Below, one piece after another: positions 5,516 through 13,067 of a DNA stretch of 21,139 nucleotides. Made by a program: the position numbers and the translations under genes. Under the pieces are notes generated by a model that worked only from the letters and a program-made list of their open reading frames with translations, had not been told where the DNA came from and did not search any database. Position 1 is the first letter of the stretch. Every line of letters starts with the position of its first letter. Source of the stretch: JAGOUY01 sp964541725 (GTDB taxonomy: Bacteria > Patescibacteriota > Patescibacteriia > 2-12-FULL-60-25); NCBI GenBank assembly GCA_964541725.1, contig CAZIQG010000015.1, positions 1 to 21,139 on the forward strand, read 5' to 3'.

Positions 5516-6424
5516 ATGATTACGCTTGCGCGCATTTTTACCACCTCTTGGAAAAACTTTTTCCGGAATGCTTGGATTGGGATTGCGACGATTTTTGTGT
5601 TTGGGATGGCGATCTTGTCGGTCAATGTTTTGTTGGGGGTGCAGGCGGTCATGGATCGGGCGGCGGTGGCACTGGAAGATCGAGTGGATGTGACGTTCAC
5701 CTTCCGTCCCGCAACGCCTGAGCCGGTATTAAACCAGCTACGTTTTTACGCTCTATCATTGCCCCAGGTTCGATCGGTTGAGCTTGTCTCAGCTGAGCAA
5801 GCCTTGCAGAGATTTCGGGATCGGTATGTAGGGCAGCCTAAGATTCTCGCGGCTTTAGAGGAATTGAGCGGGAATCCTTTGGGGGCTCAGATGGTAGTGA
5901 AAGCGCATCAACCGGAGGATTATGCCTTTATTTTGCAGGCGCTTCAGAATCCTCAGTACACACCATTTATCCAAAAACAGACGTATGAAGATCATCGAGG
6001 AGCGATCTTACGTATCAAAGCGATTACGGATCAAAGCCGTTTAGCGGGATCGATTCTAGTGGCAATGTTTACCTTGTTTGGATTATTGATTGTGATTAAT
6101 GCGGTGCGTGTGGCGGTCTATACCCAACGTGAAGAGATCGCCATTATGCGGTTGGTAGGAGCGTCTTCCGCTTTTATCCGCGCTCCGTTCGTTCTACAGA
6201 CGATTTGGTTTGGGTTATTTGCTTTGCTGGGTGTCTCGCTGCTTACCTATTTTGGGATTGCTTATTTAGATCCTCGACTTCGTCCCGTATTTGATGGAGA
6301 TGTGGGTTTGCTTGCTCTCGTGCAGCAAAAAGGACCAACGGTGTTGTTGATCCAATTTGTGAGCCTGGTCTTTATGATGGGAATGGCGGCTTGGATTGCG
6401 GTAGGGAGATATATTAAGAGATAG
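5516..6424 (+). CDS. ftsX: Cell-division protein FtsX, permease-like
   Basis: The 302-residue product starts at the ATG at 5516, 4 nt after the ftsE stop; a frame open further upstream only overlaps ftsE. Architecture is typical of FtsX: a short cytoplasmic N-terminus (ITLARIFTTSWKNFFRNAW), TM1 at about 20-43 (GIATIFVFGMAILSVNVLLG), a large extracellular domain of about 130 residues with the conserved sequence-linked core (VELVSAEQALQRF and GNPLGAQMVVKA), then TM2 (SILVAMFTLFGLLIVINAVR), TM3 (LQTIWFGLFALLGVSLLTYF) and TM4 (QFVSLVFMMGMAAWIAVGR). REEIAIMRLVGAS between TM2 and TM3 is the conserved coupling-helix motif that contacts the ATPase. It is the membrane half of FtsEX; the extracellular domain would recruit a cell-wall hydrolase or its activator, none of which is encoded nearby. 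Confidence 0.92.
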   Translation: MITLARIFTTSWKNFFRNAWIGIATIFVFGMAILSVNVLLGVQAVMDRAAVALEDRVDVTFTFRPATPEPVLNQLRFYALSLPQVRSVELVSAEQALQRFRDRYVGQPKILAALEELSGNPLGAQMVVKAHQPEDYAFILQALQNPQYTPFIQKQTYEDHRGAILRIKAITDQSRLAGSILVAMFTLFGLLIVINAVRVAVYTQREEIAIMRLVGASSAFIRAPFVLQTIWFGLFALLGVSLLTYFGIAYLDPRLRPVFDGDVGLLALVQQKGPTVLLIQFVSLVFMMGMAAWIAVGRYIKR

Positions 6425-6448
6425 TCAAGACTTAATGTTCGATATTTT

Positions 6449-7018
6449 ATGGAAAATATTTTGGTTGAAAAGTCGAAAGACTTACCACGTGTTGAGTCCG
6501 ATGCGGCAAAATACAGAGAATTGGCGTGGGAGATGTATGAAAAATATAAGAGTGAGATAGATGATAATGTTGTAGATGTATTGTCCGAAGTCAATTTGCC
6601 CGATGATGTATTACGAAGATATTGGGGTCACGGCATTGTTCGGGGCGCAACGCCTGATAATTTGGCAAATCTTTTAAGTGTTTTAGAAACTGGTGTCGTA
6701 GTCGGTGATGTTGGTTCGTTGGTAGACGGTCAGCCAAACGCGTATACAGATGCCGAATTTTTTCTTATTTCCCGCAAGGGAGGGAGGTCTATCGTTAAAG
6801 GATTGGAGGGTGGTGCGCCAGAACGTGTATTTGTTGATATTCGTAATGGGGTTCAGCACCAAGTAAAAAAAGGGTTTAGGGCAGACATCGGCGCAATTGT
6901 CTGTGGAAGGACAGTAGGTGTCTTGGTTGAGCCACTCCGTAAACTCTTTCCTCACGCAAATATTATTGCAGCCTCAGAATTGCAAAGGTATATAGAAGCG
7001 CAAGAGGCCGCACATTAA
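6449..7018 (+). CDS. Protein of unknown function (189 aa)
   Basis: I do not recognise this soluble 189-residue protein. The N-terminal 50 residues are charged and helical. The middle (58-110) reads YWGHGIVRGATPDNLANLLS followed by VLETGVVVGDVG. A His-Gly pair followed by a helix ending L-x-x-G-V is reminiscent of the entry motif of ADP-ribosyltransferase-fold proteins (H-G-T/S ... I-L-x-x-G-L), but the downstream catalytic residues are not clear, so this is only a hint. The C-terminal half has alternating beta/alpha segments (ERVFVDIRNGV, IGAIVCGRTVGVLVEPLRKL, NIIAASELQRYIEA). No signal peptide or membrane segment is seen. It starts 24 nt after ftsX and may share its transcript. Its TAA stop (7016-7018) lies inside a terminator hairpin. 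No Shine-Dalgarno sequence is visible. Confidence 0.7.
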   Translation: MENILVEKSKDLPRVESDAAKYRELAWEMYEKYKSEIDDNVVDVLSEVNLPDDVLRRYWGHGIVRGATPDNLANLLSVLETGVVVGDVGSLVDGQPNAYTDAEFFLISRKGGRSIVKGLEGGAPERVFVDIRNGVQHQVKKGFRADIGAIVCGRTVGVLVEPLRKLFPHANIIAASELQRYIEAQEAAH

Positions 7019-7036
7019 GTGCAACCTCTTATTTTT
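7002..7036 (+). terminator. Terminator overlapping the stop codon of the 189-aa gene
   Basis: AAGAGG (7002-7007) pairs with CCTCTT (7025-7030) and, beyond a 2x2 internal loop, GCAC (7010-7013) pairs with GTGC (7019-7022), leaving the loop ATTAA. ATTTTT follows at 7031-7036. The loop holds the stop codon TAA, so the last three sense codons form part of the stem. It separates this transcript from the converging pepF. Confidence 0.65.
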
Positions 7037-7049
7037 ACGACGCGCTTGA

Positions 7050-8858
7050 TTATTTTATCTTTGAACTTTGACTTTTGACCTTTTTATCAAGTTCTTTTGC
7101 TTCAATCACCATCTCTTCAATAAGGGCAATCCCACCCTGCCAAAACTTCTTGTCTTTAAGGTTGATTCCAAATGGTTTTACCAGCTCGTTTGGATCTTTT
7201 GAACCACCGGCTTCGAGGAACGTAAGGTAATCTTCGACCATGCTTGGGCCACGTTTTTTGTATTCGGCGAAGAGGGAGAGGGTGAGGAGTTCTCCGAAAG
7301 CGTAGGCGTAGACGTAGAAGGGGGTGTGGATGAAGTGAGAGATGTAGGACCACCAGATATCGTAGTCTTTGGTGATTTTTATTGAGTTCCCAAACATATT
7401 CGTTTGGTGTTTGCGCCAAAGCACATTGATTTCTTCGCTGGTGAGTTCGCCTTTTTGTTTTGAGGTTGCATGTACATCTTGTTCAAAGCGGTACATGGTG
7501 GTTTGACGGAAGACGGTCGAGAAGATTTCCTCGATTTTTTGCATGATGAGTGTGAGCCGTTCTTTGGGATCGGTGAGCTTGGCTTTCATGGCGTCGAAGG
7601 TGATCATTTCGGCGAAAACGCTGGCTGTTTCTGCGACGGTGAGGGGCATGTCGAAGTGGAGGAGGTTTTGTTTGCGAGCAAGGCTGGCATGGACGCCGTG
7701 TCCGAGTTCGTGAGCCAAGGTTAGTACCTGTTTGATATTTCCGCTGAAGTTTACGAAGACGTATGGATGGAGATCAGGGGTTCCGAACATGCAGAAGGCG
7801 CCGCCACGTTTGCCGGGCATTTGAGGGGCGTCGATCCAGCCATTATCAAAAAAGGCTTGGGCAAGCTTGGCAAAGCGGGGGGAGAAGCGGGTGAAGGCCT
7901 CTAAAATGAGGGTTTTTGCTTCCGCGAACGTTACGGAGTGTTCCTTGCTCGCAATCGGAGCGTACCGATCATAATCGTAGAGGGCGGGGAGTCCGAGGAG
8001 TTTACGTTTAAACGTGTAGAAATCTTGGACGACATCAAAGCGTTCCGCGACGGCGCTGGTCATGGCGTCGACGGTGGCTTGGTCGATTTCGTTCGATAGA
8101 TGGCGAGATTGTTCGGGTGATTCAAAGTGACGATAGCGATCAATCGTGCGCTTTTCTTGGAGAAGGGTGTTGGTAACAAACGTGAGACGGTGGAGTTGTT
8201 CGCGTAGGCCTTGCGTATAGCCTTCGGCGGCACGTTTGCGTTCACTTTGCTTTGGATGATGGAGAAGGTCGAGTAATTGTTCTTGTGAATAGTCCTTTTT
8301 GTCTCCAGAGCGTTTATAGGTGTGATGCGAAAGCTCTTCATCGTATAAACGGGTGAAGGCGGAACGGCCTGTGAGGGATAGGTCTTGCATCAGCTTTTCC
8401 TCGGGTTCGCTGAGGCGGTGAGGTTTCCAGAGTAACTCTTTTTCGAGGTAGTGAGCGTAGCGAGATAGGGCAGGGTGCTTGATCCAGCCTTGGAAGGCTT
8501 TATCGTTAACCTGGACCAGCTCTAATTCTAAGAAGAGAAATAGGTTGGCGATTTCTCGTCCGCGTTGTTCGGCTTTTTGCAGGAGGGCACCGTGTTTAGG
8601 GTTTTTGCTATCGGCGGAATGGACGAGGGCTGCGTAGAGTTCGGGCTTCCAGGTTTCTTGCAGGATCGATTCGTATTCTTTGAGGATCTTGGCGAGTTCT
8701 TCGGCGGTGCGTTTAGCGGTGATGGTGCCACGGTATTTTTTATTGAAGACTTGTGCGCGCTTAAGTTGCGTATCAAAGGTTTTATCGATGTTTGGGTCAT
8801 CGATGCTTTGGAAGAGATCGGAGAGGTTCCAGCGAGGGAGGGGAGAGGATTTTGGCAT
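7050..8858 (-). CDS. pepF: Oligoendopeptidase F, M3 family zinc metallopeptidase
   Basis: This 602-residue protein is the usual length for PepF. The zinc site HELGH is at 383-387 (TLAHELGHGVHASLA), and AETASVFAE (409-417) supplies the likely third zinc ligand (E410) downstream. RGGAFCMFGTPDLHPYVFVN (351-370) is the conserved substrate-cleft segment of the family, and the C-terminal helical half has YISHFIHTPFYVYAYAFGEL, where the His/Tyr residues that bind substrate in M3 enzymes lie. The first 200 residues match the N-terminal all-helical oligopeptidase F domain. It cleaves short peptides in the cytoplasm, probably recycling peptides that a reduced-genome cell has taken up or generated. The gene is divergent from enolase and converges on the 189-aa gene. 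No Shine-Dalgarno sequence precedes the ATG. All key residues are intact. Confidence 0.95.
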   Translation of the reverse strand: MPKSSPLPRWNLSDLFQSIDDPNIDKTFDTQLKRAQVFNKKYRGTITAKRTAEELAKILKEYESILQETWKPELYAALVHSADSKNPKHGALLQKAEQRGREIANLFLFLELELVQVNDKAFQGWIKHPALSRYAHYLEKELLWKPHRLSEPEEKLMQDLSLTGRSAFTRLYDEELSHHTYKRSGDKKDYSQEQLLDLLHHPKQSERKRAAEGYTQGLREQLHRLTFVTNTLLQEKRTIDRYRHFESPEQSRHLSNEIDQATVDAMTSAVAERFDVVQDFYTFKRKLLGLPALYDYDRYAPIASKEHSVTFAEAKTLILEAFTRFSPRFAKLAQAFFDNGWIDAPQMPGKRGGAFCMFGTPDLHPYVFVNFSGNIKQVLTLAHELGHGVHASLARKQNLLHFDMPLTVAETASVFAEMITFDAMKAKLTDPKERLTLIMQKIEEIFSTVFRQTTMYRFEQDVHATSKQKGELTSEEINVLWRKHQTNMFGNSIKITKDYDIWWSYISHFIHTPFYVYAYAFGELLTLSLFAEYKKRGPSMVEDYLTFLEAGGSKDPNELVKPFGINLKDKKFWQGGIALIEEMVIEAKELDKKVKSQSSKIK

Positions 8859-8940
8859 AGAGATTATTTTTAGTAGATACGATCGTTACTTCACCATTTT
8901 TGATTAGCTTCGTCTAGCTGCATTCCTTTATATTCTCATG

Positions 8941-8946
8941 TATACT
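8941..8946 (+). promoter_or_regulatory. Candidate -10 box (TATACT) of eno
   Basis: TGTATACT occurs again here, with TATACT ending 8 nt before the enolase ATG. There is no Shine-Dalgarno sequence between the box and the start. The whole divergent pepF-eno spacer is 96 bp, so the eno promoter must lie here or slightly upstream. No clear -35 box. Confidence 0.5.
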
Positions 8947-8954
8947 GTTGTCAT

Positions 8955-10214
8955 ATGTTTGGCGGAAAAAAAATTGCTTCTGTGATCGCGCGGGAAATTT
9001 TGGATTCGCGAGGGAATCCGACGGTTGCGTGTCGTGTTACCTTGAAGAATGGATTAACGGCTGAGGCGAAAGTGCCGTCAGGTGCTTCGACGGGGTCGCA
9101 TGAGGCGTTGGAATTGCGTGATGGCGGGAAGAAATATGGAGGGAAAGGGGTCAAAAAAGCGGTGAAGCATGTGAATGAAGAAATTGCGGGGGTGTTGCGT
9201 GGGATTGATGTGACTCGGCAGCAAGATATTGACCATGTCATGTTGGAATTGGATGGGACAAAGAATAAATCGAAATTAGGAGCCAATGCGATCTTGGCGG
9301 TTTCATTAGCGTGTGCGCAGGTTGCGGCGCTTGAGCGAGGGATTCCGTTATGGAAGTCGTTGCGGCAGACGTATCGATTTGTGCGTCCTGCTTCGTTACC
9401 GATTCCTACGATGAATGTGTTGAATGGGGGGGCACATGCCGGATGGGTCATGGATATCCAGGAGTGCATGATTGTGTCTAAGCACAAGATCTTTTCTGAA
9501 CGTGTGCGCATCGGGGTTGAGGTATTTCAGGCGTTGGGGAAGCTTTTAAAAGAAAAGCATTTGCCAATTACGGTTGGTGATGAAGGAGGATTCGCTCCGC
9601 ATTTGGATACGGTTGAGAAGGCGTTTGATCTTTTGGCGGAAGCCGTGGCGAAGGCTGGATTTAAACTTGGGAGAGATGTGTGCTTTGCGGCAGATGTGGC
9701 GAGTTCTGAGTTTTATGATGCCAAGCGCAAGAAGTATGTGTTTCGTGCGGAGGGGGTAGAGATGGATCGAGAGCAGCTAATGGCGCGCTATGCGGGTTGG
9801 ATGGAGAAGTATCCCTTTGAATCGATTGAGGATCCGTTTGCAGAAGATGATTGGTCTTCCTGGCAAGAAGCCTTGCCGATGTTTGAGGGGAATGAAGTTC
9901 GCGTCGTTGGGGATGATTTGTTAGTGACGAATGTGGATCGCTTGCAACGCGCAATTAATGAACAGGCGGCGAATACGATTTTGATTAAACTCAACCAAAT
10001 TGGAACGCTGACGGAGACGGTGGATGCGATTAAGATGGCCCATGAGGCTGGTTGGGCGACATCGATCTCGCATCGTTCAGGAGAAACAGCAGATACCACG
10101 ATTGCGGATTTAGCGGTGGCCTGTGGCTCGGAATATATCAAGACGGGGTCTTTATCGCGCTCGGAACGAATTGAGAAATATAATAGGTTATTGGAGGTTG
10201 AGGGGGAAATGTAA
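8955..10214 (+). CDS. eno: Enolase (phosphopyruvate hydratase)
   Basis: The 419-residue enzyme interconverts 2-phosphoglycerate and phosphoenolpyruvate in glycolysis. Motifs include REILDSRGNPTV (13-24), the mobile loop SGASTGSHEA (42-51), H161 and E170 in NGGAHAGWVMDIQECMIV, the acid E210 in GDEGGFAPHL, metal ligands D247 (AADVAS), E292 (IEDPF) and D320 (VGDDLL), the catalytic base K345 (ILIKLNQIGT), SHRSGETADT (372-381) and K396 (YIKTGSL). It is slightly shorter than the common 425-435 residues, because the C-terminus stops at LLEVEGEM without the usual Gly/Ala-rich tail. The QECMIV segment replaces the common QEFMI, and HAGW the common HANN; the catalytic residues are kept. It is transcribed alone, divergent from pepF. 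Confidence 0.97.
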   Translation: MFGGKKIASVIAREILDSRGNPTVACRVTLKNGLTAEAKVPSGASTGSHEALELRDGGKKYGGKGVKKAVKHVNEEIAGVLRGIDVTRQQDIDHVMLELDGTKNKSKLGANAILAVSLACAQVAALERGIPLWKSLRQTYRFVRPASLPIPTMNVLNGGAHAGWVMDIQECMIVSKHKIFSERVRIGVEVFQALGKLLKEKHLPITVGDEGGFAPHLDTVEKAFDLLAEAVAKAGFKLGRDVCFAADVASSEFYDAKRKKYVFRAEGVEMDREQLMARYAGWMEKYPFESIEDPFAEDDWSSWQEALPMFEGNEVRVVGDDLLVTNVDRLQRAINEQAANTILIKLNQIGTLTETVDAIKMAHEAGWATSISHRSGETADTTIADLAVACGSEYIKTGSLSRSERIEKYNRLLEVEGEM

Positions 10215-10275
10215 GAGGATTGACCCTTTTTGTATTTTGTGTAATAGATTACTCCTGCGAAAGGCTGGTGTAAGG

Positions 10276-10884
10276 ATGTCGAAAAAAACGCTTAAGAGTG
10301 TTTCTGTGTCAACCAAGCCGATCCCTCCCGGTGCAACGGTTCAGCAGCTTATCCAGGCCGCGCTCCATAATGGTGAGATCGCTACAATCGTTCGGCTGAG
10401 TAACGTAACTGAACTGCACCGAATGGCTATATGGAACATCCTTCGGGGTCTTCCGCCTCCGAGGACGCAGAAGGGTAGGCTCACGGCACGTAGGGATCCT
10501 CGTTATGCTAGGCTGGCGAAATGCTTGGGTTTTGAGAAGTCTGATTTTATTGCTTTGGTGGAGAGGGAGCAGCTTTCTCACGATTCGAACTCGTCTGCCG
10601 CGACTTCTTCTAAGGGCCATGACTTGTCTTTTGTTTGGCGTCATTTGGCTTCGAGTCCTTGTCTTGCTGACTCGTCCATGACTCCGTACCTGCGCTATTT
10701 TCATGGTATCGTCTGGGCCTCCAGGAGGGGCGAGAGCTACGTTCCGTCTCAAGATGTAAGTGTGCCTTCTGATGATGTCCGTAATCGTGTGTTGCGGGAT
10801 ATGGTTACGCTCATTTGCTCGTTGGATCTCGAAGAAGATTTCTGTCATTCCTTGGTCGCTTCTCTCTATGCTCAGCTCTGTTGA
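10276..10884 (+). CDS. Orphan protein with a putative helix-turn-helix segment
   Basis: A 202-residue protein starting at the ATG at 10276; a frame open further upstream overlaps the end of eno and is unlikely to be used. Residues about 33-60 (IATIVRLSNVTELHRMAIWN followed by ILRGLPPP) look like a Cro/LacI-type helix-turn-helix: a helix, a S-N-V-T turn and a putative recognition helix ending I-L-R-G. RYARLAKCLGFEKSDFIALV then resembles the end of an XRE-type domain. The remaining hundred residues are Ser/Cys-rich without known motifs (SLDLEEDFCHSLVASLYAQL at the end). It is probably a DNA-binding regulator, but the target is unknown. The gene uses more C-ending codons and more Ser and Cys than its neighbours, so it may have been acquired. 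AAGG directly abuts the ATG, too close to act as a normal ribosome-binding site. Confidence 0.6.
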   Translation: MSKKTLKSVSVSTKPIPPGATVQQLIQAALHNGEIATIVRLSNVTELHRMAIWNILRGLPPPRTQKGRLTARRDPRYARLAKCLGFEKSDFIALVEREQLSHDSNSSAATSSKGHDLSFVWRHLASSPCLADSSMTPYLRYFHGIVWASRRGESYVPSQDVSVPSDDVRNRVLRDMVTLICSLDLEEDFCHSLVASLYAQLC

Positions 10885-10959
10885 TATCTGAATTTTTATA
10901 TCACCTGAGCTTCTCTTTCTCTATTCCATGATATGCTCGTGGCCTGAAGAGAGATGTCT

Positions 10960-11490
10960 ATGAACCTAATTTTTATCTATGGGCCGCCGGCGGTCGGGAA
11001 GCTTACGGTTTCGAAGGCGTTAGAAGCGTTAACAAACATTCCTCTTGCCGATAACCATAGTTTGTTGAACCCGGTGGCCAAGGTGTTTGGCTGGGATCAT
11101 CCCGAGCGTGAACGGTTAGGGCGTCAATTTCGCTTGGAGTTTTTTCAGGCGGCTGCACGAGCGAATAAGAGTATGATGACCACCTTTGGAGGGGGAGGCG
11201 AGACATTCGATGATTTTATTCAGGATGTGATCCGGATTGTGCGAGCAGAAGGTGGGAACGTTTTATTCGTGCGTTTGTTTGCTCCAAAAGAAGTCTTATT
11301 TGATCGAGTGCGTCACGATTCGCGGGCGCATCATGCCAAGATGCGGACCGTAGAGGAGTTAGAGAATAAAATCACAAAAACACCCGATGTGTGTGCGCGG
11401 GCGCTGGTGGGGGAACATTTAGAGATGGATTCCTCGGTTCATTCTCCGGAAGATATGGCGAAGATGATCGTCTCTCATTACAGTCTATAG
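10960..11490 (+). CDS. P-loop NTPase, small-molecule-kinase-like
   Basis: The 176-residue product has Walker A GPPAVGKLT (8-16) directly after the first beta-strand, then a helix and ADNHSLLNPVAKVFG, the general layout of adenylate/gluconate/shikimate-kinase-like P-loop proteins (AAA_33-type). NVLFVRLFAPKEVLFDRVRH is the typical strand plus LID-type Arg helix of these kinases. It probably transfers phosphate from ATP to a small acceptor or acts as a phosphotransferase on a nucleic acid or metabolite; the substrate cannot be deduced. The ATG at 10960 is preferred over the one at 10954 because GAGAG lies 6 nt upstream and family members start M-x-L-I-x-I-x-G-P-P. Its stop codon overlaps the last codon of the converging 59-codon gene. 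Confidence 0.8.
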   Translation: MNLIFIYGPPAVGKLTVSKALEALTNIPLADNHSLLNPVAKVFGWDHPERERLGRQFRLEFFQAAARANKSMMTTFGGGGETFDDFIQDVIRIVRAEGGNVLFVRLFAPKEVLFDRVRHDSRAHHAKMRTVEELENKITKTPDVCARALVGEHLEMDSSVHSPEDMAKMIVSHYSL

Positions 11491-11664
11491 TTTTTCTGCT
11501 TGTATTTTGGCGCGGATCTCTTCTTGGTGCGCTTCATCTAGCTTTTGCATCAGGTCTTGTGTGGAAGAAAGTTGGTCATGGGAGATTGCTTCCAGCTTTT
11601 TTTGGAATTGATGGTAGAGTTCAGTGATTTTATCGACAAGCGACGTATTTTGGTCGTCTGACAT
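11485..11664 (-). CDS. Short helical protein (59 aa), unknown function
   Basis: A 59-codon ORF runs on the minus strand from ATG (11664) to TAG (11485-11487). The product, starting MSDDQNTSLVDKITELYHQF and ending AHQEEIRAKIQAEKL, is hydrophilic and almost certainly helical, with heptad-spaced Leu/Ile/Met that could form a short coiled coil. I know no family for it. Support comes from the gap it fills between two genes, a TATACT box 10 nt upstream of the ATG, and a composition typical of a real soluble protein. It ends inside the 3' end of the P-loop gene: the palindrome CTATAG (11485-11490) supplies both stop codons. It is divergent from miaB. Confidence 0.6.
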   Translation of the reverse strand: MSDDQNTSLVDKITELYHQFQKKLEAISHDQLSSTQDLMQKLDEAHQEEIRAKIQAEKL

Positions 11665-11674
11665 AGATGACTCT

Positions 11675-11680
11675 AGTATA
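11675..11680 (-). promoter_or_regulatory. Candidate -10 box (TATACT) of the 59-aa gene
   Basis: TATACT on the minus strand lies 10 nt before the ATG at 11664, predicting a leader of only about 3-4 nt. No Shine-Dalgarno sequence is present. Confidence 0.4.
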
Positions 11681-11738
11681 GCGACTCACAGGCTTGTTGG
11701 CTATGGTGAATTGTGGTAATTAACGTTCGTATTCTTCC

Positions 11739-13067
11739 ATGTCCTCTCCCACGTTTTATATCACCACCTTTGGGTGCCAGATGAACAAGAATGATAGCGA
11801 GCGTATGGCGGGTCTTTTGTCGTCGCTTGGGTTTGTGACGACGGAGGATGAGGCGACAGCGGATGTGGTGCTGATCAATACTTGTAGCGTGCGCCAATCG
11901 GCGGAGGATCGCATCTATGGGGCGCAGGAAAAATATTTGGAATATAAAAAAACCAAGCCAAACATGATTGTGGCGGTGACGGGGTGTATGCCGGGGCGTG
12001 ATAAGGCACGGGTGTTTAAGAAGCGCTTGCCAGCCACGGACCTCTACTTTCCTACACCCGACATGGTGCATTTGCCGCGTTGGATTTCAGAATTACGACC
12101 CGAGCTCGTGAATTCTGCTTCTTTGGAGGAGGATTATTTCAAGATCCATCCACATCGTGTCCCTTCGGTGCAGGCGTTTGTGACGATCCAGACAGGATGT
12201 AATAAATTTTGTACGTATTGTGTGGTGCCGTATGCGCGTGGGTTGGAACGGAATCGACCAGTAAAGGATGTTTTGGATGAATGTCGTGAACTCGTGGCGC
12301 ACGGAGTCCTTGAGATCACGCTTTTGGGTCAAACGGTTAACTCGTTTAAGGCTGCGGATCCAGAATCATTCTCAAAAGAGAATCCCTATAAAGATCACTT
12401 TGCGGCGTTGCTCTGGGAGATTAATCAATTAGAAGGATTACAGCGGTTACATTGGACCGCGGCTCATCCGTTATCCATGACGGATGAAGTGATTGATGCG
12501 TTGCGTTTGCCGAAGCAGGTGAACTATCTTCACCTGCCGGTTCAATCAGGGAGTGATGAGGTGTTGCGACGGATGAATCGGAAATATACGCGGGAGCAAT
12601 ATCTTGAAGTGATTCGTAAGATCAAAGCAACTCGTCCTGGGATTGCTCTGGGTTCAGATATTATCGTGGGTTTTTCTGGAGAGACGTTTGAGCAATTTGA
12701 AGAGACGATTACGCTCTATCGAGAAGTGGATTTTGATATTTCTTATAATGCGCAATACTCGATCCGCTCTGGAACGTTGGGAATTAAGTTATATGCGGAT
12801 GATGTTTCAAAAGAAGAGAAACGTGACCGTTGGGATCGTATCCAAGAGGTGATGGAGGAGATTGCGATGCGTAAAAACCAAGCGTTTATTGGGAAAACGG
12901 TATCTGTTTTGATTGATAAGGTGGCGCATGGGTTTGCGAGCGGGAACACGTTTGAGATGAAATTGGCACGCTTTCCTTCGACGGATGAATCGCTTATCGG
13001 CAAGATCGTTGAGATGGATGTGAAGTCGGTGAAGACATGGGTGTTAGAAGGCGAGAAGTGCGTATGA
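11739..13067 (+). CDS. miaB: tRNA-2-methylthio-N6-dimethylallyladenosine synthase MiaB
   Basis: This 442-residue radical-SAM methylthiotransferase adds a methylthio group to i6A37 of tRNAs reading UNN codons. The N-terminal UPF0004 domain carries its three cluster cysteines at C13 (TFGCQMNKNDSE), C49 (INTCSVRQSAEDR) and C83 (VTGCMPGRDK). The radical-SAM cluster motif C-x3-C-x2-C is at C154, C158 and C161 (GCNKFCTYCVVPYARG). LPVQSGSDEVLRRMNRKYTR is the conserved MiaB/RimO segment, and the last 70 residues form the tRNA-binding TRAM domain. The N-D-S-E-R-M sequence and N-R-P-V after the cluster favour MiaB over RimO or MtaB, and the following miaA gene supports this. Its stop codon overlaps the miaA start. 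The gene is divergent from the 59-aa gene with only 74 bp between them. Confidence 0.94.
   Translation: MSSPTFYITTFGCQMNKNDSERMAGLLSSLGFVTTEDEATADVVLINTCSVRQSAEDRIYGAQEKYLEYKKTKPNMIVAVTGCMPGRDKARVFKKRLPATDLYFPTPDMVHLPRWISELRPELVNSASLEEDYFKIHPHRVPSVQAFVTIQTGCNKFCTYCVVPYARGLERNRPVKDVLDECRELVAHGVLEITLLGQTVNSFKAADPESFSKENPYKDHFAALLWEINQLEGLQRLHWTAAHPLSMTDEVIDALRLPKQVNYLHLPVQSGSDEVLRRMNRKYTREQYLEVIRKIKATRPGIALGSDIIVGFSGETFEQFEETITLYREVDFDISYNAQYSIRSGTLGIKLYADDVSKEEKRDRWDRIQEVMEEIAMRKNQAFIGKTVSVLIDKVAHGFASGNTFEMKLARFPSTDESLIGKIVEMDVKSVKTWVLEGEKCV

Noticed and set aside
8951..9511. 186-codon minus-strand ORF
   Set aside because: Antisense to the start of enolase, whose catalytic motifs prove the plus-strand frame.
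10309..10848. 179-codon minus-strand ORF
   Set aside because: Antisense to the HTH-like gene; very Arg-rich and without recognisable structure. Less certain than the other shadows because the plus-strand gene is itself an orphan.
11391..11627. 78-codon plus-strand ORF
   Set aside because: Overlaps the P-loop gene in another frame and lies opposite the 59-codon minus-strand gene, which has the better start and composition.
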